DNA of 64,000 nucleotides. It comes from Macrostomum hystrix. Lineage: Eukaryota > Platyhelminthes > Macrostomidae. A program made the position numbers and the translations under genes. Position 1 is the first letter of the stretch. Every line of letters starts with the position of its first letter. This document shows positions 1 through 11,030 of this stretch, piece after piece. The notes below the pieces were generated by a model. It was given only the letters and a program-made list of their open reading frames with translations, was not told the origin of the DNA and made no database searches. The DNA is taken from assembly GCA_950097015.1 (NCBI GenBank), contig CATNEN010000037.1, positions 4,431,501 through 4,495,500 on the forward strand, written 5' to 3'.

Positions 1-347
1 ATGCTAGTGCTAGGGGCCTACCTGTAGCTGTAGGCCTAGCATTTATAGCAAAATTTACATTTCAGCAAATATTTCTTTACTGGAAACTATATTTTACATT
101 AAATTCTATATATTTATATGTCCAATTGGCATTCTTCAGTTTCATGTGTTTGCCAAAATATTTAGAATAAAAAATATAATTTAAGGTTATTATTTTACCA
201 ACCACCAATCACCATGGTTGTGCCCCACAATGTAGAGAAAGGTGCAGAACTTTTCTATGGGAAGTGGTGGTGCCATCCATTTTTGTTCATGTCTCTTAAA
301 CAAGGAATCAGAAAGGTTGGTTGAGGTTCATTTGGTTGTTGCCACTT
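1..347. other. AT-rich spacer, no gene seen
   Basis: No reading frame here looks like a conserved protein and the base composition is AT-rich like other spacers in the window. I see no RNA gene or repeat array. The stretch ends at the target duplication of the MITE that starts at 356. Confidence 0.5.
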
Positions 348-355
348 CCTCTGGG

Positions 356-911
356 CCATAGTCCGGATCATGCTGGACTTACGCCGGAGGAAAAATCCAA
401 CATTTTTTGGCACTTACGCCAGACTTACGCCAACCAAAAAAGGTCCCTCTGACTTATGCCACCCAAGAAAGGTCCTTCACAATTCTTGTTAATTGGTGAT
501 TATAATTAAATTCAGAAGTTGCAACTGTTTAAAAATCTCACAAGTTGCAAATTCTGAATCAAGTATCAAAGTAAGCATCTTAAAGCTAAAAAACTTTTGC
601 TATCCTACAATAGATATTCTGCTATCTCATTTATACGAACTGCAATATTTTATTGAACTTAGTTTTAATGCTGCTCCTTAACATCATAATTAACGCAAAT
701 GTGTTATGTTCTATAGTGATACATTTGATCGTGAATGATCTCATTTGTGCTAACATTTACGCCACTTGATTTATGCCATGTACTTACGCCAAGCACTTAC
801 GCCAAGGCACATTTTGGCCTATACTTACGCCAAGCACTTACGCCAGCCTCCGATCCCAAACCAGATTTACGCCGGAGATCTCCGGTGTAAACGACATGAT
901 CCGGACTATGG
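356..911. mobile_element. Non-autonomous hAT-type MITE, 556 bp
   Basis: The element begins with CCATAGTCCGGATCATG and ends with its exact reverse complement, a 17-bp perfect terminal inverted repeat; weaker similarity continues inward to a CCGGAG motif on both sides. It is flanked by the perfect 8-bp direct repeat CCTCTGGG (348-355 and 912-919), the target duplication length of hAT elements. It carries no transposase. The inside holds many copies of a short motif, CTTACGCCA or close variants (about 378-450 and 757-875), which may be binding sites or a decayed array. The ends differ from those of the complete hAT element at 58444, so another transposase would have mobilised it. Confidence 0.8.
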
Positions 912-919
912 CCTCTGGG

Positions 920-2510
920 CTCTGGCACATAATTGTCTATTATAACTAATTTCAAGTTGTTTTGCCAATCAAATTTTTTATTCTCGTGTTTTGACGTGTA
1001 TGTATCTTAGTTTAATTTAAGGCATTTGTTATTTGTCTGGTTAACTAGACAAATAGACATTTTGTTATTTGTCTGGTTAGATGGACAAATAGCCATATTG
1101 ATTATTCATCTTGCCATGATGCCTAGGCCTATGTACTGCTAGTGTGAGAATAGAAGATCATCTGATTTTTTAGTTCCTTGACTAATTAGGGCCTCTTAGC
1201 CTCATGGCCTACTTGAAAAGAATAGCACCTTCCCCAAACCAGATTTTCACAAGCTTCCCAGGCATGCACATATTTAAAGACAAGTTATAGCAGGCAATAT
1301 GGCAACAGACAAAAAGACTGGAAACCTGGTTAACCAGACAAATAACATATTTGAAACTTTTTCCAGTTTATTGCAACTTGTAACCAGTAGTCTCTTGACA
1401 TTATGTACAGATTTTTGTTACAATAATAAAATTCTTCATTTTATGCTATATTAAATGTAGTATTGTGAATGTAAATGGACCAATACTACTAAAAATGCAG
1501 TTTTTTAATAATTTTTATCATTTTTCAAAAATAAATAGAACTCTAGATCTGTTCATCTAATATTTAGCTTTTCTTACATTTTAATTCTAAAATCCATTGC
1601 CATTTGATTTTACTCTCTGTAAGAAAAAGTCATGTTGTCTGCCTGTAAATTGGACCCATATCAGAAAAACTAGTCAGTAAACAAAATTACTGTGCAGATG
1701 CAGTTGCATTTTCAAGCCAACAGGTTTTTAAAAAAATCAAAAATTGAAATTTGTTGTTAACTGACTATATATTTTAATATGTTTACAAAGAGAGAAAAAT
1801 ATAAAACAAAGCAGTCAATAAGAGGCACATATATGTTACCTAAGGGAATTAGTTTGTTTAAAACAAAAAAAATTGCACTACTATATAATTTTCACTGTGT
1901 ATATTGTTGAGTGCTTTATTCAAGTTTACATGTTTACCTATTAATCTGGGGTATAACAGTTTGAGCAATTGTTTGGGAGCTTGCATAAGCTTGTGTTTTT
2001 TTAGTCCCAGTGTTAGTCAATGTGTGCTGCAAAATTGGTCAGTATGCACCAGAATTTTCCAACCAAACTGCCACCTTCCTGACTATGGGTATCACACTTC
2101 TCCATCACTCAAACGTTCACAATCAAGTTTGGGTGGCTGTGATGCATTTAAATAAACTGGATTAATAAAAAATAGGATCTTTTTTGTTCCTTGATTAGCT
2201 ATAAAGCGAATAAAATATGTTAATGTATGCTATTGTAGTGCCTTATGTATATTAGATAAATATATATCTGATGTATATAGCCTTAACAGTCTTTTTTTTC
2301 TAATGCTCTTACTTTCCAGAACTTTTCATTGTACATAATTCCTGTATTGTTGGAATAAGGGCTAGGAAATGCAATCCTAAAGTTCATTGACCCTAGTTTG
2401 AATCTTTGATTTAGCAACAATTTTATGAACTAGTTTTAGAACAATAATTGAGTCTTTTCTAAGACAAATTTATTTTTAAAAGATAAAGCAATGACTGACT
2501 TGCAATTGCA
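920..2510. other. AT-rich spacer, no gene seen
   Basis: This stretch of about 1.6 kb is AT-rich with many A and T runs. The short reading frames in it show no recognisable domain and no codon-like composition. A small tandem similarity occurs around 1025-1095, where 'tatttgtctggttaactagacaaatag' type sequence is repeated twice. I see nothing else. Confidence 0.5.
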
Positions 2511-2536
2511 GCTGAGGCATCTAAGTTACAGTAGAA

Positions 2537-2902
2537 ATGGTAGTAGCTGACACGCCATTGACTCGGGCCAGCCTAGGCGGCGCACACGCACCAGAAAATC
2601 GCATTGTGCACGCCCTGTCTGGCACCTCCTTCTACAACTTGGACGCTGGCCAGTTGGCCGACCGACGCTCTGGCGGCCTCGCCGCCAGCCAATCGCAGCC
2701 GCTTGGCGTGATTCCCAAGGGCGCCAAGTACAGGCGCATTCTGTACCTGCAGCACGTGCTGACCAGGCAGGATGGACTGCTAATCTGGCAGAAGTTTCCC
2801 AGCTACCGAATCGGAGCCAATGTGGTCATTGCTACTAGCCTTGCTAGCTTTGTGTACACCATTGGCCTGTGCGCCTCCATGGCTCTGCCCAAGAAGAACT
2901 AG
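2537..2902 (+). CDS. COX7A: COX7A-like protein, long form (121 aa)
   Basis: Likely a cytochrome c oxidase subunit 7A family protein of the inner mitochondrial membrane. The last 51 residues align without gaps to the remembered mammalian COX7A/COX7A2L core: LQ..., a DG turn, a basic stretch, one hydrophobic membrane segment (about residues 93-115) and a terminal PKKN. The ORF is intronless and starts at ATG 2537, 25 bases after an acceptor-like TTGCAG. It differs from its neighbour at 3597 by a longer N-terminus (about 50 residues instead of 11). That matches the length contrast between mammalian COX7A2L/SCAF1 (about 114 aa) and COX7A1 (about 80 aa). The last 210 bases are almost identical to the second gene. 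The family is fairly clear; a supercomplex role is only a guess. Confidence 0.7.
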   Translation: MVVADTPLTRASLGGAHAPENRIVHALSGTSFYNLDAGQLADRRSGGLAASQSQPLGVIPKGAKYRRILYLQHVLTRQDGLLIWQKFPSYRIGANVVIATSLASFVYTIGLCASMALPKKN

Positions 2903-3596
2903 ATATTTTTAATTTAGCTATGACTGTCATCTAGAACCTAAATCGTATTTTAACATATTAGTACCGCAAGTTGCGTGTGTCAATATATTTTGCGCACCAT
3001 ACTACTGAAATATCACCCAGTAGTCTTGTTAGTAGTACCCCTTCCTATAGACTGACTTTATGCCACTGGTTTTTACCAACTAACAGTTTGCTCTTTGCGT
3101 ATTAAGATGCCGAAATAAGTATTTTTATTAGCTTAGTAGGCCATAAAATATTTATTTATTGAAAATACAGTATTATTAGGTTAATCAGTCTAATTAAATA
3201 TTGAAAATGTACAAATATTATTGGCTTTAACTGTTTAAAGGGTATAGTTAGATTTTGTTAAAAATACATACGCCAACCTCTGCGTAGCAACTGTCAGATT
3301 CCTTATTTCCCCTTTTTTCTTGAAGTTATTTGTGCTTTGTATATTTAGTGTAAATCTGTACTTTTGGAAACAGGAAGGAAGGTACTATTACTTTAGACGA
3401 TATGAAATGACGGTATTTAGGGAACAAAAAGAACTGTACTTAAGCGACCGGAGAGGACTGTACTTTAAGAAATGTGAGTTTCTCGACCGTGGAAATTTTC
3501 TGCTCTTAAGTTAACAAGGACAGTTACCTTTTTGTTCTGGCCTAAGGCTACAATATCATTAGTACCCTTGTTGCCACATTCCAGCTAATCGAAGCC

Positions 3597-3839
3597 ATGG
3601 TTGCCGGCTCCTTGAAGCAGCCGCTGCCCTCGCAGCCGCTTGGCGTGATTCCCAAGGGCGCCAAGTACAGGCGCATTCTGTACCTGCAGCACGTGCTGAC
3701 CAGGCAGGATGGCCTGCTAATCTGGCAGAAGTTTCCCAGCTACCGAATCGGAGCCAATGTGGTCATTGCTACTAGCATTGCTAGCTTTGTGTACACCATT
3801 GGCCTGTGCGCCTCCATGGCCCTGCCCAAGAAGAATTAG
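3597..3839 (+). CDS. COX7A: COX7A-like protein, short form (80 aa)
   Basis: A second COX7A-like gene in the same orientation, 694 bases downstream of the first. At 80 residues it has the normal length of the family: a short basic N-terminus, the conserved DG turn, one membrane segment near the C-terminus and the ending PKKN. ATG 3597 lies 12 bases after an acceptor-like TTCCAG. From base 3630 to the stop codon it differs from the upstream copy at only four bases: three are silent and one gives Ile for Leu. Similarity stops abruptly at the stop codon and at 3630. It is probably the ordinary structural subunit 7A of complex IV. Confidence 0.7.
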   Translation: MVAGSLKQPLPSQPLGVIPKGAKYRRILYLQHVLTRQDGLLIWQKFPSYRIGANVVIATSIASFVYTIGLCASMALPKKN

Positions 3840-4455
3840 ACCGACCATGCTAGTGTGGAACAGTGGTCATTTTTGTTTTTAAAAAACTATTTAAATGGCC
3901 ATCGAAGACAAAAAGTGTGTGTCCCATTCAGTCTGAATGAATTATATAAATATTAGGGATCTTTATAGCAAGTAGTAAAGCCTAACAGACCTTTATGAAC
4001 CAAACTGTTAGTCTGCTTCTCCATCTCCCAAAATAGCTTACGTAAGTCCCATCTGTATGAAACATAGTGGCTGAAGCACAACTATTAAAAGACAACAGTA
4101 GTTAGTTGCTAAGTGCCGATCTAAGACATTTGAATATTCCACAAGAAAATTGATCACATTTAGCACCCCACGCAATCCCTAATCCTCAATTTAAGTAGAA
4201 TGAAACCGCGAGAATTAAATTACAGCAAAATGGTACTGCTTTCACGCTGTTTGTTCTTTCTATTGCTGCTGCTTAGATAATTAGCTTTTAATAGATAGAC
4301 GATTGATTATATCGGCAAAAAATATTAGTTTATTTGATACCAACTTCAGACCTTAGTTTTTAGCGTTTTCTTATAGCTACAACTTACTACGTCAGGTAGT
4401 AACTGAATAATAATTTAAATATAGAGTTATCAGTTTCATCTTTGCAAATGCAAAA
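3840..4455. other. Spacer, nothing recognised
   Basis: AT-rich sequence between the second COX7A gene and ZRANB2. It presumably contains the 3' end of the former and the promoter of the latter, but no AATAAA signal or defined promoter element stands out. Confidence 0.4.
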
Positions 4456-4525
4456 TTTCAGATTGAAAACTTAATCAATAATTTATAAAGAGGATTATTA
4501 GTAATCGATTTATCGATCGGAGGCC

Positions 4526-5470
4526 ATGTCCGGCAAATTTGTTCCCAAACGCGACGACTGGCGCTGTCCGGACGCCAAATGCGGCAACGTCAACTATGCT
4601 AAGCGCGATCGTTGCAATCGTTGCGGCATACCTAAGGGCACCGTAGGCGGAGGCGGCAGTAGCAGCAGCGACCGGCATGGCGGTGGCGGCGACAGGTACG
4701 GCGACAGGTACGGCGACAGGCACGGCGGAGACCGGCATGGTGACAGGCACGGCGGAGACCGGCATAGCGACAGGCGCAGCGGCGGCGGCGACTCTCGTCA
4801 CAGACAGCAGGCATCGAAATCCGAGATCGGACGCCAGACAGCCGAGAAGAGTCGGGGCCTATTCAGCCCGGAGGACTGGAACTGTCGTAGTTGTGGCAAC
4901 ATCAACTGGGCAAGGCGCAACATCTGCAACGTGTGCAACACGTCGCGCGACACCCAACAGTTGGGCCAGCGGACCGGCCTAGGCGGCGGCTTCATGGAGC
5001 GCGACGAAGTTGAACACCGCCGACGGAGAAACATTCGCGACGATGCCGACTCGGACGGCGAATACGACGAGTTTGGCCGGAAGAAAAAGCGTTACAGAGG
5101 CGGCGCTTCCGCCGGAAGCAGCTCAGATGCCAAATCGTCACCAGCCAAAGAGCGCAACAGAGACAGAGCTAAAGAAGAAGAAAAGAAAGACGAAGATGAG
5201 GAAAATGAGGAGGAGGACGACGATGACGGCGATTTGGCAAAGTACAATCTGTGGGCGGAGGACGGCGAAGCGAAGCCGATTAGCGGCGACGCCGGCGATC
5301 GCAAACGGAAAGTGGCGCCTAGGTCTCGCTCCGCGTCGGCCTCTTCTTCGTCGTCTTCTTCATCGTCATCGTCGTCATCGTCTGGCGGCGACGCTGCCGC
5401 AAAACGACGCCGACGCAGCGACGGCGAGTCTCCATCGACGTCGCCATCCAAATCAAACTCTAAACAGTAG
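4526..5470 (+). CDS. ZRANB2: ZRANB2-like RNA-binding zinc finger protein (314 aa)
   Basis: Homologue of ZRANB2 (ZNF265/ZIS), a nuclear protein whose two RanBP2-type zinc fingers bind single-stranded RNA near splice sites and influence alternative splicing. Finger 1 has cysteines at 14, 19, 30 and 33 within DWRCPDAKCGNVNYAKR; finger 2 has cysteines at 120, 123, 134 and 137. Between them lies a low-complexity G/D/R/H linker (about 45-90). After finger 2 comes the conserved signature with SDGEYDEFGRKKKRYRG (about 175-192). An acidic Glu/Asp run, a basic patch and a Ser-rich/RS-like tail follow. Length is close to the human protein (about 320-330 aa). The gene is intronless. ATG 4526 is the first start, 64 bases after an acceptor-like TTTCAG. 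A hexamer ATTAAA at 5522 may serve polyadenylation. Confidence 0.93.
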   Translation: MSGKFVPKRDDWRCPDAKCGNVNYAKRDRCNRCGIPKGTVGGGGSSSSDRHGGGGDRYGDRYGDRHGGDRHGDRHGGDRHSDRRSGGGDSRHRQQASKSEIGRQTAEKSRGLFSPEDWNCRSCGNINWARRNICNVCNTSRDTQQLGQRTGLGGGFMERDEVEHRRRRNIRDDADSDGEYDEFGRKKKRYRGGASAGSSSDAKSSPAKERNRDRAKEEEKKDEDEENEEEDDDDGDLAKYNLWAEDGEAKPISGDAGDRKRKVAPRSRSASASSSSSSSSSSSSSSGGDAAAKRRRRSDGESPSTSPSKSNSKQ

Positions 5471-5967
5471 CAGCTCAATGATGATGTTAAATAATTAAAT
5501 AATTTAGCGAGTCAGTCTGCAATTAAACTGCCCTGTGTCTCTATGGTCTGCTTTTTCTATACGATGCCCACTCATCCGATTGCATTAAATAGTTGGCCTT
5601 TTGCTTTTTTGTATCTGTGTCTACTGTTTGTTGTACTTATAGTAGTAAATTGTGGGTGTTGTTTTTACATAACCACCAAATGCTTGCACTTGAGCACTTT
5701 CTATTAAGGCTAAAGAAAATAATGAGTTTTTATTTTATTGTAACATTTTTATCTTGTCAGTGGCATTACTAGCTGTACTGTAGTCATATTTATTCAACCT
5801 TCCCATTTAATAGTTTCATGAATTATATCTAGTAAATAGTAATAATGAAAATGTTCTAAATAACTATGGTGACTTGTTTATAACTAATTTGTGTCCTCAT
5901 CTTTCTCTCATATTATACTAGCCTATTGTTAACTGATTCATGATTCACCATTTTAACCTGACCCGAC
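5471..5967. other. Spacer between ZRANB2 and LMBR1
   Basis: AT-rich, with no reading frame of interest. It ends in TTGCAG (5968-5973), an acceptor-like site 11 bases before the chosen LMBR1 start. Confidence 0.4.
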
Positions 5968-5984
5968 TTGCAGGCCGTTGGCTC

Positions 5985-7773
5985 ATGCAAGGCCATTGGG
6001 AAGAGCCGCGCGGCGATGACTTGCCACCAAGCGCGGAAGCGCAGCTGTTTGACGCGGCGGTGCGCGACCTGCTCATTGGCAGCCTGCTATTTGTGGCCCT
6101 GTTCCTATTGGCCCACCAGGCTCTGTCGCATTGCCGCCGGGCCGATCCGGAACTGCTACGATTGGATAGCGAAGAACGCATTGTTGACACTGTCACATTG
6201 CTAATCTGCACTCTCAGCCTGGCCGTTGCCATAGCAACCGTGCTACTCCTGCCCCTGTCGGTGATTAGCAACGAAGTGAAACTGGCCTATCCGGATTCAT
6301 TCTATATGCAATGGCTGACTGGTACTTTAGTGCTGCACCTGTGGCGCTGGGTCAGCTTATGCGCTAATCTATGCATCTTTGTACTTTTACCATTCGCCTA
6401 TCTGTTCTCCGAGAGTCAGGGCTATCCGGGCTCCAGGCCAGGCCTTTTGGCCAGATTCTACGAGACATTGTGCACATTTTGCCTGCTCTGCGTTGTATTG
6501 CTTGGCCTGGGCTCTACACTCTTTGCATTCTTCTGGCATGGCTCGTTTCTGGATTTGTGGCGGGTAAGTTTCACGATTGTTTTCCCATGGTAGTGATGGC
6601 TTCAGGGATTGTTATCCTCTGATAGTGATGGCTTCAGGGATTGTTATCCTCTGATAGTGATGGCTTCAGGAATTGTTATCCTCTGGTAGTGATGGCTTCA
6701 TAGGTTGTTATCCTCTGGTAGTGATGGCTTCAGGGATTGTTTTCCTATTGTAGTGATTGCTTCAGGGATTGTTTTCCTATTGTAGTGATGGCTTCAGTTC
6801 TAAGTTTCCAGTACTCCTTAATCCATCCCATACTAAATCGTGCACTTTTACCGGACAGTTTTACCTGCCGGCCCTGTTCTCTCTGGTGTCATTCTGCGCC
6901 GTGCTGCTGCTGCTACTGTGCACACCCATGGGCCACGTCTACCTGCTATTGTTCGCATTCCGGGGCGCCAGCGCCCAATTGAAGGCTCGTCTAGCCAGTC
7001 GGCCAAATGATCGACTGCGCAGTCAGCTCGAACAGCTGCATCGGGCTATGGCGCCGTCCGAATTCCGACTTCGCATTGGCCCACAACAGCAGCAGCAGCA
7101 GCAGCAGCAACTTTCAGCGTCTCAGCAACCGGCCGTGTTCTCGCCTGCCCGACTTCTCTGCCACCTGGCCCTGTTGTGCTGCAGCCTATTGCTAACACTG
7201 TTAGAATTCCTGTTCATTGCTCATCATCTGCTCCGACTGGCTGCCGGTATGCCGCAGGATCAGGAGCAGCAGCAGCAGCAGTCGCATCGTCCGCATCAGC
7301 TGCACGAAGCGTTCAGCTTCGGTGTCCGCTCCCTATCTTCTCTTGGCGGCATTGGCGCCCTGCTGCAGACGGCCCTGGTCCTTCACAGCCTGGCCTGCAG
7401 CCTCACCGGCTTGTACTCGCTTGGCCCGATGCGGCGAAGGGCCCTACGACCGCGCGACACGCCACTCATGCACATGCTGCTCAATGCATTCTGCCTGTTA
7501 TTGTGCGCCTCTGCTCTGCCGCTGCAGGCTCGCCTACTTGGCATCACCACCTTCTCTCTATTGGGCACCTTCGACTCCGCCACCGATTATTGGCTGGATA
7601 ATCTGCCCCTAATCCTTGTCTACGATCTGGTGTTCGCTAGCGCCACCGCCCTATGCGTTGTCAATCATTTTGCCCGCAAAGTTTGGCCAGACGTGCGGCA
7701 GCAGCCGTGGGCCAGGGTCTTTCTGTACAGTTCCACGGCCGCTGCCACCACTGTGGCGTCCAAGTCGGACTGA
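5985..7773 (+). CDS. LMBR1: LMBR1/LMBR1L-family multipass membrane protein (497 aa)
   Basis: Two exons, 5985-6563 and 6859-7773, join in phase 0 across GTAAGT...CAG to read DLWR|FYLP, matching the human LMBR1 sequence around DLWEFYLP. LMBR1-family proteins are multipass membrane proteins related to lipocalin-1-interacting receptors; their molecular role is not settled. Conserved stretches include LLLPLSVISNE, a QWLTGTLV region, LLLLLCTPMGH, SALPLQARLLGITTFSLLG and a C-terminal segment resembling the human LVYDLVFA part. About nine hydrophobic segments are visible. Length is close to human LMBR1 (490 aa). I chose ATG 5985 over the in-frame ATG 5940 because an acceptor-like TTGCAG lies between them. 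Two Gln runs (near 7087 and 7267) lie in the central loop and just before a membrane segment. Confidence 0.93.
6572..6797. repeat. 32-bp minisatellite in LMBR1 intron
   Basis: About seven imperfect copies of a 32-bp unit containing TAGTGATGGCTTCAGGGATT fill most of the only LMBR1 intron (6564-6858). The first partial copy starts a few bases after the splice donor. The unit occurs nowhere else in the window that I can see. Confidence 0.9.
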
Positions 7774-7959
7774 AATCGGCTTAATCGAGCTTTTTGTCTT
7801 TTTTTCTGTTTAAATATTTTGTCCAAGGCTTAACGAAGTCCTGGTCTCTGTGTACTTTCTAAGAGGTCTGTAAGTTGCAAATTTCTAAAATTGCTTTCGA
7901 GGTTGTTGCCTAGTTGCCGTTATAGACTCGAACTTCCCCGCTAAAAAATAGGGATGTTT

Positions 7960-8221
7960 CTTTGGGTGATTCCAGTTGGAATCTGCGGTGTTTCCAGAAA
8001 AAGAAACAGCCGAACGCTGGAAACATACCAATCGGATGATTCCATGCTTAGAATCTACCCAACTGGGCGTTTTCTCGGTGCTTCTTAGTGGCGAAATGGA
8101 ATCACCCAAAGAATCCTCCAGTTCGGAAGATTCCATGCTCAGAAACCGCCGAGGAATCGCCCGTAAATAATTCTCTGGTTGTCCCATGGGCCACTGGTTC
8201 GGGTGATTCTTCGGCGGTTTC
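7960..8221. repeat. Imperfect foldback with nested inverted repeats
   Basis: A 15-bp perfect inverted pair (7960-7974 with 8097-8111, CTTTGGGTGATTCCA and its complement) is followed by a 22-bp imperfect inverted pair (8142-8163 with 8200-8221). The core motif GATTCC/GGAATC recurs throughout, as does GATTCCATGCT (8038 and 8129). It may be a decayed foldback transposon, but no target duplication was found. It lies 190 bases past the LMBR1 stop codon. Confidence 0.5.
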
Positions 8222-9118
8222 CGCACAATTTACGGTGGTTTCTTTAACTCTTGCGAGATAGGGGGGATTTTGGTAGATTCCCCTCCTATTTTGCACAAAA
8301 AACCCGCCGAAGAAGCAGCCGAATTTTTTACAGGGTCTGATCCGAATGAAAAAAATTGTCTAGAATATGATCTAGGATCCATTCAAATTGTGGTAATAAA
8401 TTACGTTAGCAGGCTAGACATATGCCTGCTATCGCAACCATCTACAGACCAAAACAGTTGCGCATAATTTCTTGTATCTCTTTACCATCTTAAGTCAGTA
8501 TTTTATTAATTTCGCATTGTTCCAATTCGCTTCTGCTTGCCTATCATCTATAAATATACCATACAGCGTTTGCATGCTAGGTATTAGTTAAGCTTTAGCT
8601 GTTGTATTTGCCTTAATTTCTAATGTTTAAAAGCATGTTAAAATTGTTTTTTTCTTACATTTTTGTTCACCACACGCACAATTCTATTTGACCTTGTTGG
8701 ATTCTGAAGTCAATTCCGCGCTATTATTAGCTTATATAGTGTAGGTAAGAGCTAATTACGCCGACCTTCTCATTGTGTCATGATTATCGATTGCCTCTGT
8801 AAATTATGTGGCTTTAAAATGCTTGTTTTGTCTAAGACTGCCTTTAAGCACTTTCGCTTGCTAATTCGCACCATTTCTTTCATTCCCAAGCCGTGTTAAA
8901 TGGCTTCTTCTAGTTTTCCCCAACAGAATAATTCGCATGTCTGATTGTAAGCATTCAAATGCTCTGAAGATGAGTTATTTTGTTGTTTCCCATTTGCTGA
9001 TGATACCATTGCCTACGCTAATACAGTATATGCTTCATGTCTATTCTAATCAAGAATGAATAGCCATGCGCCCAATAAACCATAAGTGTCTATTCAATCT
9101 TTTTATTCACCATGACTA
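8222..9118. other. Spacer, nothing recognised
   Basis: AT-rich spacer leading to the first 33-bp array. No convincing coding potential, RNA gene or named repeat. Confidence 0.45.
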
Positions 9119-9905
9119 GCCCTGGATCCGATGCCTTCAGTGAGCCACTGCCATCTCCTTCCAATCCCTTCAGTGAGCCACAGCCATCTCCTTCCAAACT
9201 CCTTTCAGTGAGCCACTGCCATCTCTTTCCATTCCCTTCAGTGAGTCACTGCCATCTCCTTCCAATCCCTTCAGTGAGCCACTGCCATCTCCTTCCAATC
9301 CCTTCAGTGAGCCACAGCCATCTCCTTCCAGTCCCTTCAGTGAGCCACAGCCATCTCCTTTCAATCCCTTCAGTGAGCCACTGCCATCTCCTTCCAATCC
9401 CTTCAGTGAGCCACTGTGATCTCCTTCCAATCCCTTTCTCCTTCCAATCCCTTCAGTGAGCCACTGCCATCTCCTTCCAATCCCTTCAGTGAGCCACTGC
9501 GATCGCCTTCCAATCCCTTCAGTGAGCCACTGCCATCTCTTTCCATTCCCTTCAGTGAGCCACAGCCATCTCCTTCCAATCCCTTCAGTGAGCCACTGCC
9601 ATCTCCTTCCAATCCCTTCAGTGAGCCACTGCGATCGCCTTCCAATCCCTTCAGTGAGCCACTGCCATCTCTTTCCATTCCCTTAAGTGAGCCACAGCCA
9701 TCTCCTTCCAATCCCTTCAGTGAGCCACTGCCATCTCCTTCCAATCCCTTCAGTGAGCCACTGCCATCTCCTTCCAATCCCTTCAGTGAGCCACTGCCAT
9801 CTCCTTCCAATCCCTTCAGTGAGCCACTGCCATCTCCTTCCATTCCCTTCAGTGAGCCACAGCCATCTCCTTCCGATCCCCTCTGTAAGCTGCTGTCGCC
9901 TCCTT
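9119..9905. repeat. 33-bp minisatellite array A (about 24 copies)
   Basis: Tandem copies of a 33-bp unit with core CCCTTCAGTGAGCCACTGCC. Because 33 is a multiple of three, several frames on both strands stay open as 11-residue repeats, so long reading frames here are artefacts. Unit variants (ACAGCC, GCGATC) recur at intervals, showing expansion of multi-unit blocks. The same unit forms the array at 11031-12015. Confidence 0.95.
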
Positions 9906-11030
9906 AGAGAGGGATTATTCCCTATCTTCAAATCCCTTGTGCAAAAGTAAATTCATATATAGAATCATTTTTTACTGACTGCTGTGTTGTTTTACGAATA
10001 ATGTTTTGGGCACATATCTACTATTATCGGACCAAATCTAGGTTCACTAACAGGTGAGGTGCTGTGTTTTTAGTCATTATCATAATTTTTGTCACTTTCT
10101 CCCCGGTGTTTTAATGCCACCCGATGCCAGCGAGCTGACAGTTTTAAATCGATTAATTTTCAAAAACTATTAACAAACCTCTTGCAAAGAACAAACTTGC
10201 TTATCGGAAGCAACAGCAGCAGCAGTAGCAGTTTGTTAGCTGGCCATTCAAAGCCGCATTCATTTATTGATGTTTTTGCTAAAATGTCTCATGTCACACG
10301 CATAATAGCATATATACATTATTCTATTGTTGCTAATTACCAGTGAACTAAATTGTGGTCTAGTTTTGGTAGGTTATTGTCATTATTTGTGGTATACATA
10401 CTGTGCATAAGCACTAAATATTTTTCATTTACAACTAGAACTGTTCAGTACTGCCTGTTTATTTGCTTCTCTTGGTTATAACAAATCGATTTTTAGGTGT
10501 CTGTGAATTTATAGATTTGTTCTGAATATCTAATACTACTTAGAGTAGTAAAAATCAATTGTAAACTAATAAAATATTGCATGTTATCACTGGTTTAATA
10601 TGTATCAGTGTTGCTCTTCTAATGTACATAATATTACTTGGAACGACAGATAATTGCTGAATTGTACATAAAGCAGTGAAATCATTTATAAATAGTTGTA
10701 TTTATATTATCCGCTGGCCCTATTATTTACCTGGAAGCCATGTTTTGACCAGTCAAGCTCAATGTCGGTCATATCAGTTACGCTTGCTCTCCAATACACG
10801 TACAAGTGTTTAACTTGAAAATCTGCGCTTCATTTTATCTTCGACGTAAGCAATTTAACCATAAAGCATCGATAATTCACTTTTTAATCTATTACAGCAC
10901 AGTATGATTTGATTCGGTCTTTTTTTCTGAAGAATGTTGCCTCGATACATCCCAAACTATATTCTAGCTAAATGAGATTATTTTTGTTGCTCTATTGGTA
11001 ATTTTTACGGCTTGCGCATGGTATAGGCCA
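9906..11030. other. AT-rich island between two related arrays
   Basis: 1.1 kb of ordinary AT-rich sequence, including a short CAG run near 10213, sits between two arrays of the same 33-bp repeat. No gene is recognised. The two arrays may once have been one array interrupted by this segment, or one may have been copied from the other. Confidence 0.5.
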
